Assembly: GCA_040757295.1 (NCBI GenBank)
Contig: JBFLXH010000002.1
Location: forward strand, 1 to 64,000
Reading direction: 5' to 3'
Length of the DNA stretch: 64,000 nucleotides
Source: JAGXSE01 sp040757295
GTDB taxonomy: Bacteria > Bacillota > PH28-bin88
In this document: positions 8,863-17,565 of the stretch, in pieces
How positions within the stretch are numbered: position 1 is the first letter of the stretch
Layout: every line of letters starts with the position of its first letter
Notes under the pieces: generated by a model
Seen by the model: only the letters and a program-made list of their open reading frames with translations
What the model was told of the DNA's origin: nothing
Database searches by the model: none
Position numbers and translations under genes: made by a program

Positions 8863-9763
8863 AAAGGGGGTAGTTTTTGACATTGAAAGAAATGCCCTGG
8901 TGGATGGGCCTGGAATTCGCACAGCGGTTTTTCTAAAGGGGTGCCCTCTAAGGTGCAAGTGGTGTCATAACCCGGAATCCCAGGCTTCGGGACCACAACT
9001 GCTTCATACCAAGGCGTTTTGTGTCGGCTGCGGTCATTGTATTGCAGTTTGTCTCGAGAAAGCTATTACACTAACCCCAAGTGGGCTCATGGTAAATAGG
9101 GAACGATGCAATCTTTGCGGTGATTGTGTAGAAGCGTGTTTTGCCAAAGCTTGGTCAAAGGTCGGAAAAATCTACTCCGTGCAAGAGGTTGTTCAAGAAG
9201 TCCAGAAAAATGCTGGGTTTTTCCGTTTTTCCGGCGGAGGCGTTACCCTTTCCGGCGGGGAACCCTTTTTCCAGTTCGACTTTTTGCTTTCACTGGCAAA
9301 ATCCTTGCACACAGAGGGATACCACGTGGCGGTTGATACTAGCGGTTATACTTCCCCGGAAAGATTAGAGCAGGTTGCAAAGTATACAGATCTTTTTTTG
9401 TATGATCTAAAACACTACTGTAAAGAACAACACCTAAGTCTGACCGGAGTAAGTAATGAAGTGATTTTGGAAAATGCCCGCCGGTTGTCTGGCCTTAGAA
9501 AAAAGATTATCGTCCGTGTACCGGTTATCCCAGGAATGAATGATATGGAAGAAAATCTCTATCAGATAGCCTTGTTTGTGTCCCAATTGCCGGGTATTGC
9601 CAGTACCGAACTGCTTCCCTTTACAAGGCTTGGCGCGGGAAAATACCAGCAAATGCAGCTTGTCGACCCCTGCGAAGGAATTGTTACCCCTTCCAAAGAA
9701 CGCATGGAACAATTAGCTAGTATCTTTTCTTCACAGGGCCTAAATGTAACTATCGGAGGGTAG
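8852..9763 (+). CDS. Glycyl radical enzyme activating enzyme (radical SAM)
   Basis: This 303-residue protein abstracts hydrogen from the GRE glycine using S-adenosylmethionine. It has the radical SAM motif GCPLRCKWCHNPE (CxxxCxxC, near residue 31). It also carries a ferredoxin-like insert with two more 4Fe-4S motifs, CVGCGHCIAVC and CNLCGDCVEAC, as in activases of dehydratase- and lyase-type GREs but not in PFL activase. The GVTLSGGEPFFQ, VDTSGY, LYDLKH and RVPVIPGMND segments are standard for the family. It is the only activase in the window and must serve the GRE at 3459. Confidence 0.95.
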   Translation: MENEKGVVFDIERNALVDGPGIRTAVFLKGCPLRCKWCHNPESQASGPQLLHTKAFCVGCGHCIAVCLEKAITLTPSGLMVNRERCNLCGDCVEACFAKAWSKVGKIYSVQEVVQEVQKNAGFFRFSGGGVTLSGGEPFFQFDFLLSLAKSLHTEGYHVAVDTSGYTSPERLEQVAKYTDLFLYDLKHYCKEQHLSLTGVSNEVILENARRLSGLRKKIIVRVPVIPGMNDMEENLYQIALFVSQLPGIASTELLPFTRLGAGKYQQMQLVDPCEGIVTPSKERMEQLASIFSSQGLNVTIGG

Positions 9764-9878
9764 AATCCCGAAACTGGAGTAGAAGGTGCTCATTTTTTAA
9801 TGCCGTAGAAAACGTAAGGGACTCTCAACAGCCGAGATTGGACAGATTCGGACAGTTACAGTCGAGGGAGGAACAATA

Positions 9879-11102
9879 ATGGCTCGTATACTGGAGGACT
9901 ATAGCCTAAACTATCTGAAAAACGCTGGAATATCAGTAGTGAAGTTTGGAGTGGCATCCAACCCAGAAGAAACAGCGTCTTTGGCGGCTTTTTTGGCGAA
10001 AGAAGTGGTTATTAAGGCACTTGTTCCGGTGGGCAAGAGGGGAAAAGCTGGCGCGGTGAAGTTTGCCACCCAACCGGAGGAAGCTAAACAGGCGGCTGAA
10101 GCAATTTTAGGAACTTCGATAGGTAACTTTCCGGTGCAGAAGGTGTTAGTTGCCGAAAAAGTGCAAGCCTCCGTTGAAATGTATGTTTCTATCTCAATTG
10201 ATCAGAGGTCTGCCAGCCCTGTAATTATTTTCAGTTTAAATGGCGGCATGGATATTGAAGAAATTGCCGTTCAAAAACCCGAAAAAATGGTTTCGTTCTT
10301 TTTGGATCCGCTCCAGGGTTTTACTGCCCACCAGTCTGTTGAGATGTTGGAGCAAGCGGGGTTAGAAGGTGCCCAATTGCGGGAAGTGGCCGAAGTACTG
10401 AGGAAGCTATATAAAACCTTTGTCTCTTTGGATGCAACCCTCTTGGAGATAAATCCTCTTTTCTTGACGCATGAGGGGGAAGTTGTGATACCTGCCTGTG
10501 TGCTGAAGGTTGATGACAGTGCATTATTCCGGCATCCTGACCTGGAATCTATTACTCTAGAAGGAAGTGAGAGGGCGTGGCGCCCCCTTACTGAGCTGGA
10601 GCGTAAGGTGCAGGCTGTGCAGGATAGAGACCCTTATCGAGGCACCGCCAGGTATACAGAATTGGAAAGCGGAAATATTGGCTTCATGTGCGGCGGGGGC
10701 GGTGGTAGCTTGGTGCTTTTTGATGATCTGGTAAAGTTTGGGGGCAAGCCCGCGAACTATACTGAGTTTGGCGGTAATCCACCGGAGGAAAAGGTTTACG
10801 GGCTGGCGATCAATATTTTATCCAAACCTGGGGTTCAAGGTTTGTTTGTTTCCCACAACATTACTAATAACACTCAAGTTGATGTCGAAGCCCGGGGTAT
10901 TGTTAGGGCCATTAAGGACTTGGGCTTAGACCCTGCCAAATTCCCTGTGGTAGTACGAGTACCTGGAGTTAACGAGGCGGAAGGGCTCCGGATTTTCCGG
11001 GAAGCAGGTATTGAATGTTACGGCGAGGATCTGACTATGACCGGGAGCGCTAAGCGAATGGTGGAAAAGATGGCTCAAATGTATCACGGACAGGCGGTGT
11101 AA
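9879..11102 (+). CDS. ADP-forming acyl-CoA synthetase beta-subunit-like (SucC / MtkA family)
   Basis: This 407-residue protein has an N-terminal ATP-grasp domain (VVIKALVPVGKRGKAGAV and LLEINPLFLT) and a C-terminal CoA-ligase domain (CGGGGGSLVLFDD, YTEFGGNPP, LFVSHNITN). These belong to the beta subunit of succinyl-CoA synthetase and malate-CoA ligase. Relatives with the same architecture activate malate, sulfoacetate or other acids, or run in reverse to make ATP from an acyl-CoA. No TCA genes are nearby, and the alpha subunit starts 6 nt downstream. In this operon it most likely handles the acid made by the AOR. The exact acid is not known. Confidence 0.88.
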   Translation: MARILEDYSLNYLKNAGISVVKFGVASNPEETASLAAFLAKEVVIKALVPVGKRGKAGAVKFATQPEEAKQAAEAILGTSIGNFPVQKVLVAEKVQASVEMYVSISIDQRSASPVIIFSLNGGMDIEEIAVQKPEKMVSFFLDPLQGFTAHQSVEMLEQAGLEGAQLREVAEVLRKLYKTFVSLDATLLEINPLFLTHEGEVVIPACVLKVDDSALFRHPDLESITLEGSERAWRPLTELERKVQAVQDRDPYRGTARYTELESGNIGFMCGGGGGSLVLFDDLVKFGGKPANYTEFGGNPPEEKVYGLAINILSKPGVQGLFVSHNITNNTQVDVEARGIVRAIKDLGLDPAKFPVVVRVPGVNEAEGLRIFREAGIECYGEDLTMTGSAKRMVEKMAQMYHGQAV

Positions 11103-11108
11103 AAATAC

Positions 11109-12020
11109 ATGGCGATATTAATAAATGAAGATACACGGGTAGTGATCCATGGTATTACCGGCCGTGAGGCTTCAATGGTCACAGGACATATGCTTGCTTA
11201 CGGGACAAGGATTGTTGGCGGGGTAACCCCCGGGAAAGCGGGAGAGCAGGTGCACGGGATTTTAGTTTATAATACCTTAAAAGCTCTATTAAGGAAGCAC
11301 CAGGCTAACACCTCTATTGTATATGTACCTCCGGCTGCTGTGTTGGATACAGTAACCGAAGCGATCGATAACGGTATTAAACTAATAGTAATTATGACTG
11401 AAAATGTGCCTCAGCACGATGGGATGAAGGTAATGGCTAGGGCCAAGGCCGCCAGCGTGAGGGTGGTAGGCCCAAACTCAGTAGGCTTAATTAGTCCTCG
11501 ACAAAGGATTAAGCTTGGAGCCATCGGAGGGGATAATCCGGATCGATGCTTTGTTCCCGGAAGGATAGGAGTAATTTCCAGGAGCGGGGGAATGACTGCC
11601 GAAACTTCATGGATGGTCAAAAAGGCGGGGTTTGGTGTAAGTACAAGTATCAGCATTGGCGGCGACCCCTTAATCGGGTCTCCCCCGGTAGAACTGCTTA
11701 AGCTTTTTCAGGAAGATTCGGAAACCGATGCTGTAGTTATGTTCGCTGAGCCAGGAACTAGTTTTGAAGAAGATGCAGCAGAATTTATCGCGACGGGAGG
11801 TTTTTCAAAACCGCTGATTGCCTTTGTGGCAGGGAAATTTACCGAGGAAATGCCAGAAGGGACGGTTTTTGGTCATGCGGCGGCAATAATCTCCAAAGGG
11901 TTAGGAAAACCCTCGGTGAAAATGCACAAGCTCAGTAAAGCCGGCGTCTTAATCGCTCAGTGCTACGACGATCTGATACCCCTAATAAACCAGGTAATGG
12001 CAGGAGCTAAGCCATGTTAG
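11109..12020 (+). CDS. ADP-forming acyl-CoA synthetase alpha-subunit-like (SucD / MtkB family)
   Basis: This 303-residue protein has a Rossmann CoA-binding domain (VVIHGITGREASMVTGHML, GGVTPGKAGEQ, VYVPPAAVLD), the SRSGGMTAETSW and SIGGDPLIGS segments, and the active-site histidine in VFGHAAAI (about residue 256), which is phosphorylated in this family. Length matches SucD and MtkB. It partners the beta subunit just upstream. The last codons overlap the MoaD-like gene. The specificity is open; succinate, malate and sulfoacetate ligases share this fold. Confidence 0.88.
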   Translation: MAILINEDTRVVIHGITGREASMVTGHMLAYGTRIVGGVTPGKAGEQVHGILVYNTLKALLRKHQANTSIVYVPPAAVLDTVTEAIDNGIKLIVIMTENVPQHDGMKVMARAKAASVRVVGPNSVGLISPRQRIKLGAIGGDNPDRCFVPGRIGVISRSGGMTAETSWMVKKAGFGVSTSISIGGDPLIGSPPVELLKLFQEDSETDAVVMFAEPGTSFEEDAAEFIATGGFSKPLIAFVAGKFTEEMPEGTVFGHAAAIISKGLGKPSVKMHKLSKAGVLIAQCYDDLIPLINQVMAGAKPC

Positions 12021-12277
12021 TAAAGTTTTATCCGCCTTCTTTTTTTAACATAAGCAGTGTGGCAATAGATTTTACCGGAGCATTAACAGTTGAAGAGATG
12101 CTTAAATGTCTGGCGGCTGAGGATAAAAAGTTTGGGACTATACTTCCTTTAGACTTTAATGAAGAGGAAATTAGGAACCGTTTTTTGGTCTTTGTTAATG
12201 GTCGAGTTGCCGGTTTAAAGGACATGGTATCCGACCATGACATGGTGGAAATAGTCCCTCCAGTCAGCGGGGGATAA
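12014..12277 (+). CDS. MoaD/ThiS-type ubiquitin-like sulfur carrier
   Basis: This 87-residue protein has the beta-grasp pattern and the C-terminal Gly-Gly (VPPVSGG) that is adenylated and thiocarboxylated in MoaD and ThiS. MEIVPPVSGG-type tails are the hallmark of MoaD. It overlaps the ligase alpha gene by 7 nt and precedes the AOR by 29 nt. A dedicated MoaD next to an AOR suggests a role in making the tungsto/molybdopterin for that enzyme. The remaining pterin genes are not in the window. Confidence 0.85.
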   Translation: MLVKFYPPSFFNISSVAIDFTGALTVEEMLKCLAAEDKKFGTILPLDFNEEEIRNRFLVFVNGRVAGLKDMVSDHDMVEIVPPVSGG

Positions 12278-12306
12278 ACCAGAGCATTAAGTGGGAGGGA
12301 GAAAGA

Positions 12307-14172
12307 ATGCTGGGAGGGTATACAGCTAAGGTTCTCAGAGTAAACCTTTCAACTTGGAGCATAACCGTAGAGCAATTGGAGGAAAAGATACTGCGGAAGT
12401 ATATCGGGGGTGTCGGCTTAGCCGCCAAGTTTTTCCTGGAGGAAGTTCCGGCCAACACCGATCCTCTTTCGCCGGACAATATGCTAATTTTTGCGACGGG
12501 ACCTCTCGTAGGTACAGCTGTACCTACTTCGGGACGCCATGCGGTTGTTGCCAAGTCTCCTTTAACTGGGATCTGGGGGGAAAGTGATGCAGGTGGTTAT
12601 TGGGGTAAAGAATTAAAGTGGGCCGGTTATGACATGTTGCTAATTAGCGGTCGTGCCCTCTATCCAGTGTACCTTTTGATCACTAATGAGGGTGTGCGAA
12701 TAGAGGATGCGTCCCATTTATGGGGCAAGGATACCTTTGAGACGAGCGAGTTCCTTACAAAGGAAGCAGTCCCCGGAGGGGTGGCGGCCGTTATCGGGCC
12801 GGCAGGGGAAAAACAGGTGAAATTGGCCGCCATTATGCATGACGGAAAGCATGGCAGGGCAGCGGGCCGGGCGGGATTAGGGGCGGTGATGGGATCAAAA
12901 AACCTAAAAGCGATAGTAGTCAAAGGGGACCAGCCTAATTTAATTGCGGGGCGCCGAGAGCTTAGTGAATCCATCAGGTCAAAAATGAAACAGATTAGAG
13001 AAGGAACAACTGCTCTGCAAAAATTCGGCACTTCCGGCAGCGTCCCGGGCATAGAAAAAGTAGGCGATCTGCCTATTCGCAACTGGCGGGACGGTGCATG
13101 GACCGAAGGTGCTCTCAATATTTCCGGCCAAAAACTGGCGGAAACATTTTTATCTGGGAACTATCGCTGTCATTCTTGCCCTATTGGGTGCGGCAGAGAA
13201 GTGAAGATAGGTGAAGGCCGATTTGGGGCGGTGGATGGAGCGGGGCCAGAGTATGAAACTGTGGCTAGCTTAGGATCCCTTTGTCTGGTTGATAACCTAG
13301 AAGCCATTGTTTATGCTAACGAGTTATGTAATAGGCTGGGTATAGACACTATTTCAGCCGGTTCGGCCATTGCTTTTGCCATGGAAGCTTACGAACGGGG
13401 GTTAATTGGGAAAGAAGAAGCTGGAGGATTAAACCTGGAATGGGGAAGAGCAGAAACCATGGTTGAGCTGATTCGGCAAATCGGCAATGCCGAAGGTCTT
13501 GGTGCTGTCTTAGGAAATGGGGTTAGAGCCGCTGCAGAAAAAATGGGAGGAACAGCCCTAGAGTTCTCCATCCATGTCAAAGGATTGGAATTCCCCGCCC
13601 ATGACCCCAGGGCTTATAACAGTCTCGCTCTAACCTATGCGACTTCTAGCCGTGGTGCCTGCCATTTACAGGGGTTTAGCCACTCTTTTGAGAAAGCTGT
13701 CACCATGCCCCAACTAGGTTATACAGAAATTCAGGATAGATTTGCCATCGAGGGAAAAGGAGCCATGACCGCCAAACTTCAGGATCTCTGCTGCCTGTTT
13801 GACTCTCTTAAAGCCTGTAAATTCCTATTATTTGGTGGTGTCAAAGTCGAACACCTGCTTGAGTGGTTAAATTATGTTGTGGGCTGGGATATGGATTTGT
13901 CCGAGTTTATGCTGGCAGGGGAAAGGATATCCAACCTAAAAAGAATTTATAATAACGCTTGTGGGATCAGCAGGAAAGATGATACACTTCCACCACGGAT
14001 TCTTACCCATAAGAGGCGTACTGGTGGGGCTGCCGAAAACTTGCCTCATTTGGGGATGATGCTCAGCGAGTATTACCAGTTCAGGGGATGGGATGATGAG
14101 GGCTTCCCAACCATAGAGAAGATAAGACAACTCGGAATTGAGGAATTGTTTAACAAAGCGAACGCTCAATAG
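12307..14172 (+). CDS. aor: Tungsten-type aldehyde:ferredoxin oxidoreductase (AOR family)
   Basis: This 621-residue protein oxidises aldehydes to carboxylic acids with ferredoxin as acceptor (reversibly), using a bis-pterin W/Mo centre. The N-terminal AFOR_N domain (YIGGVGLAAKFFLEE, GPLVGTAVPTSGRH, GESDAGGYWG) is followed by the 4Fe-4S ligands CHSCPIGC (Cys 288, 291, 295) and a distal Cys near 504 (DSLKACKF), the classic CxxCxxxC...C spacing. GGGAGGGAG precedes the ATG. With the GRE upstream the obvious role is oxidation of the aldehyde that the GRE makes, yielding reduced ferredoxin that could feed the hydrogenase encoded at 26447-32619. Confidence 0.95.
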   Translation: MLGGYTAKVLRVNLSTWSITVEQLEEKILRKYIGGVGLAAKFFLEEVPANTDPLSPDNMLIFATGPLVGTAVPTSGRHAVVAKSPLTGIWGESDAGGYWGKELKWAGYDMLLISGRALYPVYLLITNEGVRIEDASHLWGKDTFETSEFLTKEAVPGGVAAVIGPAGEKQVKLAAIMHDGKHGRAAGRAGLGAVMGSKNLKAIVVKGDQPNLIAGRRELSESIRSKMKQIREGTTALQKFGTSGSVPGIEKVGDLPIRNWRDGAWTEGALNISGQKLAETFLSGNYRCHSCPIGCGREVKIGEGRFGAVDGAGPEYETVASLGSLCLVDNLEAIVYANELCNRLGIDTISAGSAIAFAMEAYERGLIGKEEAGGLNLEWGRAETMVELIRQIGNAEGLGAVLGNGVRAAAEKMGGTALEFSIHVKGLEFPAHDPRAYNSLALTYATSSRGACHLQGFSHSFEKAVTMPQLGYTEIQDRFAIEGKGAMTAKLQDLCCLFDSLKACKFLLFGGVKVEHLLEWLNYVVGWDMDLSEFMLAGERISNLKRIYNNACGISRKDDTLPPRILTHKRRTGGAAENLPHLGMMLSEYYQFRGWDDEGFPTIEKIRQLGIEELFNKANAQ

Positions 14173-14217
14173 GAAGCCTGGGTACATCTCGTAACTGTAA
14201 AGAAGGGGGTCACTCAC

Positions 14218-14604
14218 ATGAATTACATTGTTGACACGAATGCAATACCCTGGAGAGCAGCTCCTGCGCCTATGATCCGCTGTGGTAAAGTTTTGCATGA
14301 TGGGCTACAGAACCCGCAGCTGGCGCCTGTTAGTATTGGAATATTCAAATTTGAACCAGGGCAGTATGGCCTTTCCCATACCCATCAAGTCGAGACAGAA
14401 ATCTTCTATACTGTAGCCGGAGGAGGAACACTGGTAATAGACGGAAACGAGTACAAGGTAAAGACAGGCATGCTGGCCATTGTCCCTCCTGGAATTGAGC
14501 ACTACCCGGTAAACAATGGTGAGAAGGAATGGCAATACCTGGCCATTTTCACTCCCGCTTTCGATATGAGCTTTGTCAATGATTGGGAAAAATTATCTTT
14601 ATGA
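14218..14604 (+). CDS. Small cupin-domain protein
   Basis: This 128-residue single-domain cupin has motif 1 (SHTHQVETEIFYTVAGGG, giving two His and a Glu as metal ligands) and motif 2 (IVPPGIEHYPVNN). Small cupins act as isomerases, lyases, dioxygenases or sensors, so the reaction cannot be read off. It sits 45 nt after the AOR gene with AAGAAGGGGG before the ATG, and its stop overlaps the next start (ATGA). It probably acts on an intermediate of the same pathway or assists the metal enzyme. Confidence 0.85.
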   Translation: MNYIVDTNAIPWRAAPAPMIRCGKVLHDGLQNPQLAPVSIGIFKFEPGQYGLSHTHQVETEIFYTVAGGGTLVIDGNEYKVKTGMLAIVPPGIEHYPVNNGEKEWQYLAIFTPAFDMSFVNDWEKLSL

Positions 14605-15164
14605 AGGAGGTCAGACTCATTAAGACGTTGGAAGACCTGAAGGACCTCAGTCTCTTGGAAGAGGAATCCCTTACGGAAGCTGAAATCCAGCCGTTACGGG
14701 AAGAATTGCAACGCCTAGCCAGGGAAGAATTTGATCCTTACTTAGCGACAAATCGAATTGAACGTGATAATATCCGCGCCGCTCAGGTGCATGAAATGCT
14801 CTCCTTTTTGGTTATCCGCAGTCTATTAAACTCCAGAGCACAATTTGCCGGGGACGGGGCGCTCTTCTGGCAGGCCCTCCGGGAGGTGGAATCCCTATTT
14901 GAGCAGCGAGAGGAGATTTACGTGCCAGACCTACCGGCGGAAGCCCTGAGACCCGTCACCAGGGACTTGCTTTTCGACTGCCAGGTGCCTAGTGTGGGTG
15001 AAATCGCTAACCTATCGGTGTCACGTGTTTTGGCCCGGACGGCCATAGACGCCGCTAGCCGCATGGCAGACAGCATGAAAGTTAAAAAAAGTGAGTTCCG
15101 TGTAGAGGCGGTACTGGCGCGTCTACAGCGCGAAGCAGAAATAAGACGGCGGCAAGTGCACTAG
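14601..15164 (+). CDS. Uncharacterised helical protein at the end of the AOR operon
   Basis: This protein of about 187 residues is not recognised. It is rich in Glu, Leu and Arg, predicted almost entirely helical, with no signal peptide, membrane segment or Cys motif, and a basic C-terminus. The ATG at 14601 overlaps the cupin stop (ATGA). An AAGGAGGT lies inside the first codons, so a later start is possible, but no ATG, GTG or TTG is well placed behind it (the TTG at 14628 is a weak candidate). It is the last gene of the operon. Confidence 0.65.
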   Translation: MKEVRLIKTLEDLKDLSLLEEESLTEAEIQPLREELQRLAREEFDPYLATNRIERDNIRAAQVHEMLSFLVIRSLLNSRAQFAGDGALFWQALREVESLFEQREEIYVPDLPAEALRPVTRDLLFDCQVPSVGEIANLSVSRVLARTAIDAASRMADSMKVKKSEFRVEAVLARLQREAEIRRRQVH

Positions 15165-15355
15165 CAAGTTCGCCAATCCGATTGCAGAATAAGTCAGAGT
15201 TTTGCTGAAAGAGCAAATTTCGCAAGTAGTTATGGGGCGGTTGCTCGTCCCTTTTGCAAATTATCACATTCTTTTAGAAAATAACCGGGGAGCACGAGGG
15301 GGAAATAATCAGGTGCGGCCAACTTATTCAAGAATACTTACAAAGTATCTCCCTG

Positions 15356-15505
15356 GGGCGCTGCCTTACGGAGTAGTGGCGCGGTGACAGCGCCCGCGCT
15401 CGTGGTCAGATTCATTGGCAATACGGTGCGCGAATCTCTTGCTTAATCGCAGGTAGCCGGGGTTTTCCCTGGATGCCCCTCACTCAAGTGAGGGGAGGAA
15501 GTCAC
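15356..15505 (+). mobile_element. Relic resembling an IS200/IS605-type right end (TnpB guide-RNA scaffold-like)
   Basis: A GGGCGCTG/CAGCGCCC stem (15356-15395) is followed by AGGTAGCCGGGG-TTTT-CCCTGG and a perfect 8-bp hairpin CCCCTCAC-TCAA-GTGAGGGG (15476-15495), then AGGAAGTCAC. A GC-rich hairpin followed by GGGGAGGA.GTCA is the pattern I recall at the 3' end of tnpB elements (right end and omega-RNA). No tnpA or tnpB ORF remains. The rest of 15165-15604 holds no gene I can support; another small hairpin (CACCTT/AAGGTG) lies at about 15574-15587. Confidence 0.45.
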
Positions 15506-15603
15506 TTCTTAGCTAGTTCCACTGTCGGGGGGGGGCATAGCCACAACAGCCTGTTTTAAAGCACTGCCGAAGATCACCTTTTAAGGTGAGTGTTGCTAGG
15601 CGC

Positions 15604-15648
15604 CGATTATGATAGGGGGCGGTTAATCACGCCCCCTATCATAATCTT
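15604..15648. terminator. Large palindromic hairpin at the asnB 3' end
   Basis: Perfect 17-bp inverted repeat GATTATGATAGGGGGCG / CGCCCCCTATCATAATC with an 8-nt loop. It overlaps the last codons and stop of asnB (reverse strand) and can act as a terminator or mRNA-end stabiliser in both directions. T-runs are poor on both strands. Confidence 0.65.
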
Positions 15649-17483
15649 ACCGCTACCCTATATTCCCTGAACCAGGCGTCTACCATTACCAGGTAGGCGA
15701 AAATCTGGGGCAGACGCATCAACTGGCCAAACCAGGGAATGTCAAATTCCTGGTTCGATTGGGCAACTTCCCGCACATAAGCTCTATCAATCAAGGAATG
15801 CAAGGGAGAATGGGAATCCTGCAAGACTTCCAGCAAGAGTTCACGGACCGCCTGGAGATAGGCAGGGTTGTGGGTCTTGGGATAAGGGCTCTTTCTTCTA
15901 GTTAAAACCTTATCTGGCAGCAAGCCCTTCATTGCCTGCCGCAGGATGCCCTTTGCCTGTCCGTCATAGGTTTTCATTTCCCAGGGAATGTTCCATACAT
16001 ACTCCACAAGTCTGTGATCGCAATAGGGTACCCGCACTTCTAGCCCGGTAGCCATGCTCATCCGATCTTTCCTGTCGAGAAGAGTTGTCAGAAACCAGTT
16101 GATATTTAGATAAAACAGTTCCCGGGTGCGAGCGGCTGCCCTGTCCTCACCCGGCAGCCGCGGCGCTTCGGCAAGGGTTTCCCGGATCCGTTCAGCAACA
16201 TATTCCACCGGATTAATTCTGCTGGTTAATTCAGGAGAAAGAAAGCGCAGCCGTTCCTTTAACCTAGGCGCCCAGGGAAAGGTGTCTGATGCTAAGGCTT
16301 CTTCCCGGAAAAACCAGGGGTACCCGCCAAAAACCTCATCAGCAGATTCCCCGGAAAGGGCCACTGTGGCCTCTTTTTTTACTTCACAGCAGAACAGGTA
16401 TAGAGAAGAATCCACATCAGCCATGCCAGGGAGATCCCGCGCTCTTAAAGAGGTAATCAGGGCATCAACCAACTGAGGGGTATCTACTGTGACAGTTTTG
16501 TGTTCAGTCCCCAGGTACTCCGAAACTAGCCGTATCCACGGGGCATCGGCATTGGTCTCAAAATCGTTGGGGCGGAAATGACGGTCATTGTCTACATAGT
16601 CTATTGAATAGGTCCGTAAAGGGCCCATCCCGGCCCCTTTTAAAGCTTTGGCGGCAAGGGCGGTAATAATGCTGGAATCAAGCCCCCCCGATAAGAGGGT
16701 ACAGACTGGAACATCAGCAACCAATTGACCTTCAACTGTATCCTGAAACAGGTCGCGTATTTTGTGCGCAGTTGTTTCCAGATCATCCGGGTGGCTTTGG
16801 CTCTGCAGCGTCCAGTACCGGCGTAAGCGCAAACCGTTCCGGTTGTAGAAGAGGCAGTACCCGGGCCTTATTTCTTTTATACCCCGGAACACCCCGTGGC
16901 CCGGAGTCCGTGCCGGGCCTAGGGCAAAGAGTTCTGCCAACCCTTCTGCATCGACCTCAGGCTGCACTTTGGGGTGAGCTAACAATGCTTTAATCTCTGA
17001 GCCAAAAAGGAGACAGGCGTCTTTTTGGGTATAAAATAAAGGTTTTACTCCCAGCCGGTCACGAGCCAAAAAAAGGCTCTGCTCTTTTTCCCTCCATATG
17101 CCAAAGGCGAAGATGCCGTTCAACCGTTCAACGCATTCCGCTCCCCATTCCATGTAAGAAACCAGCAAAACTTCAGTGTCCGAGTGGCCCTGAAACCGGT
17201 AGCCCCTTGCGATCAGTTCCTGCCTTAAATCAGGAGTGTTATAAAGCTCGCCGTTATAAGTGATAACATAGGTTTCATCTCCCCGCTGCCTGACCATGGG
17301 TTGGCCCCCGCCTGCCGGGTCTACCACGATCAGCCGCCGGTGGCCCAGGGCAGCCCGGGAAGAAAGCCATATTCCCGATGCATCAGGTCCCCGGTAAGAC
17401 AGGGTTTCAGTCATAGCCGCCAAAACTGGGCCTTCTTGGGTCAGGTTTCTTTCCCAATCAATCCAGCCAGTAATCCCGCACAT
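15639..17483 (-). CDS. asnB: Asparagine synthetase (glutamine-hydrolysing)
   Basis: This 614-residue protein converts aspartate, glutamine and ATP to asparagine and glutamate. The N-terminal Ntn glutaminase domain begins with the catalytic Cys2 (MCGITGWI), with LGHRRL, YNGELYN and GHSDTEVLL segments. The C-terminal synthetase domain has the PP-loop CTLLSGGLDSSII and SGESADEVFGGYPW. The length matches Bacillus AsnO/AsnB-type enzymes. It stands alone on the reverse strand between the catabolic island and the hydrogenase region. The leader (17484-17828) has two look-alike hairpins but no T-box motif. Confidence 0.96.
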   Translation of the reverse strand: MCGITGWIDWERNLTQEGPVLAAMTETLSYRGPDASGIWLSSRAALGHRRLIVVDPAGGGQPMVRQRGDETYVITYNGELYNTPDLRQELIARGYRFQGHSDTEVLLVSYMEWGAECVERLNGIFAFGIWREKEQSLFLARDRLGVKPLFYTQKDACLLFGSEIKALLAHPKVQPEVDAEGLAELFALGPARTPGHGVFRGIKEIRPGYCLFYNRNGLRLRRYWTLQSQSHPDDLETTAHKIRDLFQDTVEGQLVADVPVCTLLSGGLDSSIITALAAKALKGAGMGPLRTYSIDYVDNDRHFRPNDFETNADAPWIRLVSEYLGTEHKTVTVDTPQLVDALITSLRARDLPGMADVDSSLYLFCCEVKKEATVALSGESADEVFGGYPWFFREEALASDTFPWAPRLKERLRFLSPELTSRINPVEYVAERIRETLAEAPRLPGEDRAAARTRELFYLNINWFLTTLLDRKDRMSMATGLEVRVPYCDHRLVEYVWNIPWEMKTYDGQAKGILRQAMKGLLPDKVLTRRKSPYPKTHNPAYLQAVRELLLEVLQDSHSPLHSLIDRAYVREVAQSNQEFDIPWFGQLMRLPQIFAYLVMVDAWFREYRVAVRL

Positions 17484-17565
17484 TTGGCATTCCTCCGTTT
17501 AAAGGTTTTAATTGTTTATATAATAATAAACGCCCATCTAAAAGCAGGTTGTCTTCTGCTCTTAG

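Noticed and set aside
15202..15387. 61-residue frame in the gap before asnB
   Set aside because: No ribosome binding site; it overlaps the GC hairpins of the suspected IS605-type end.
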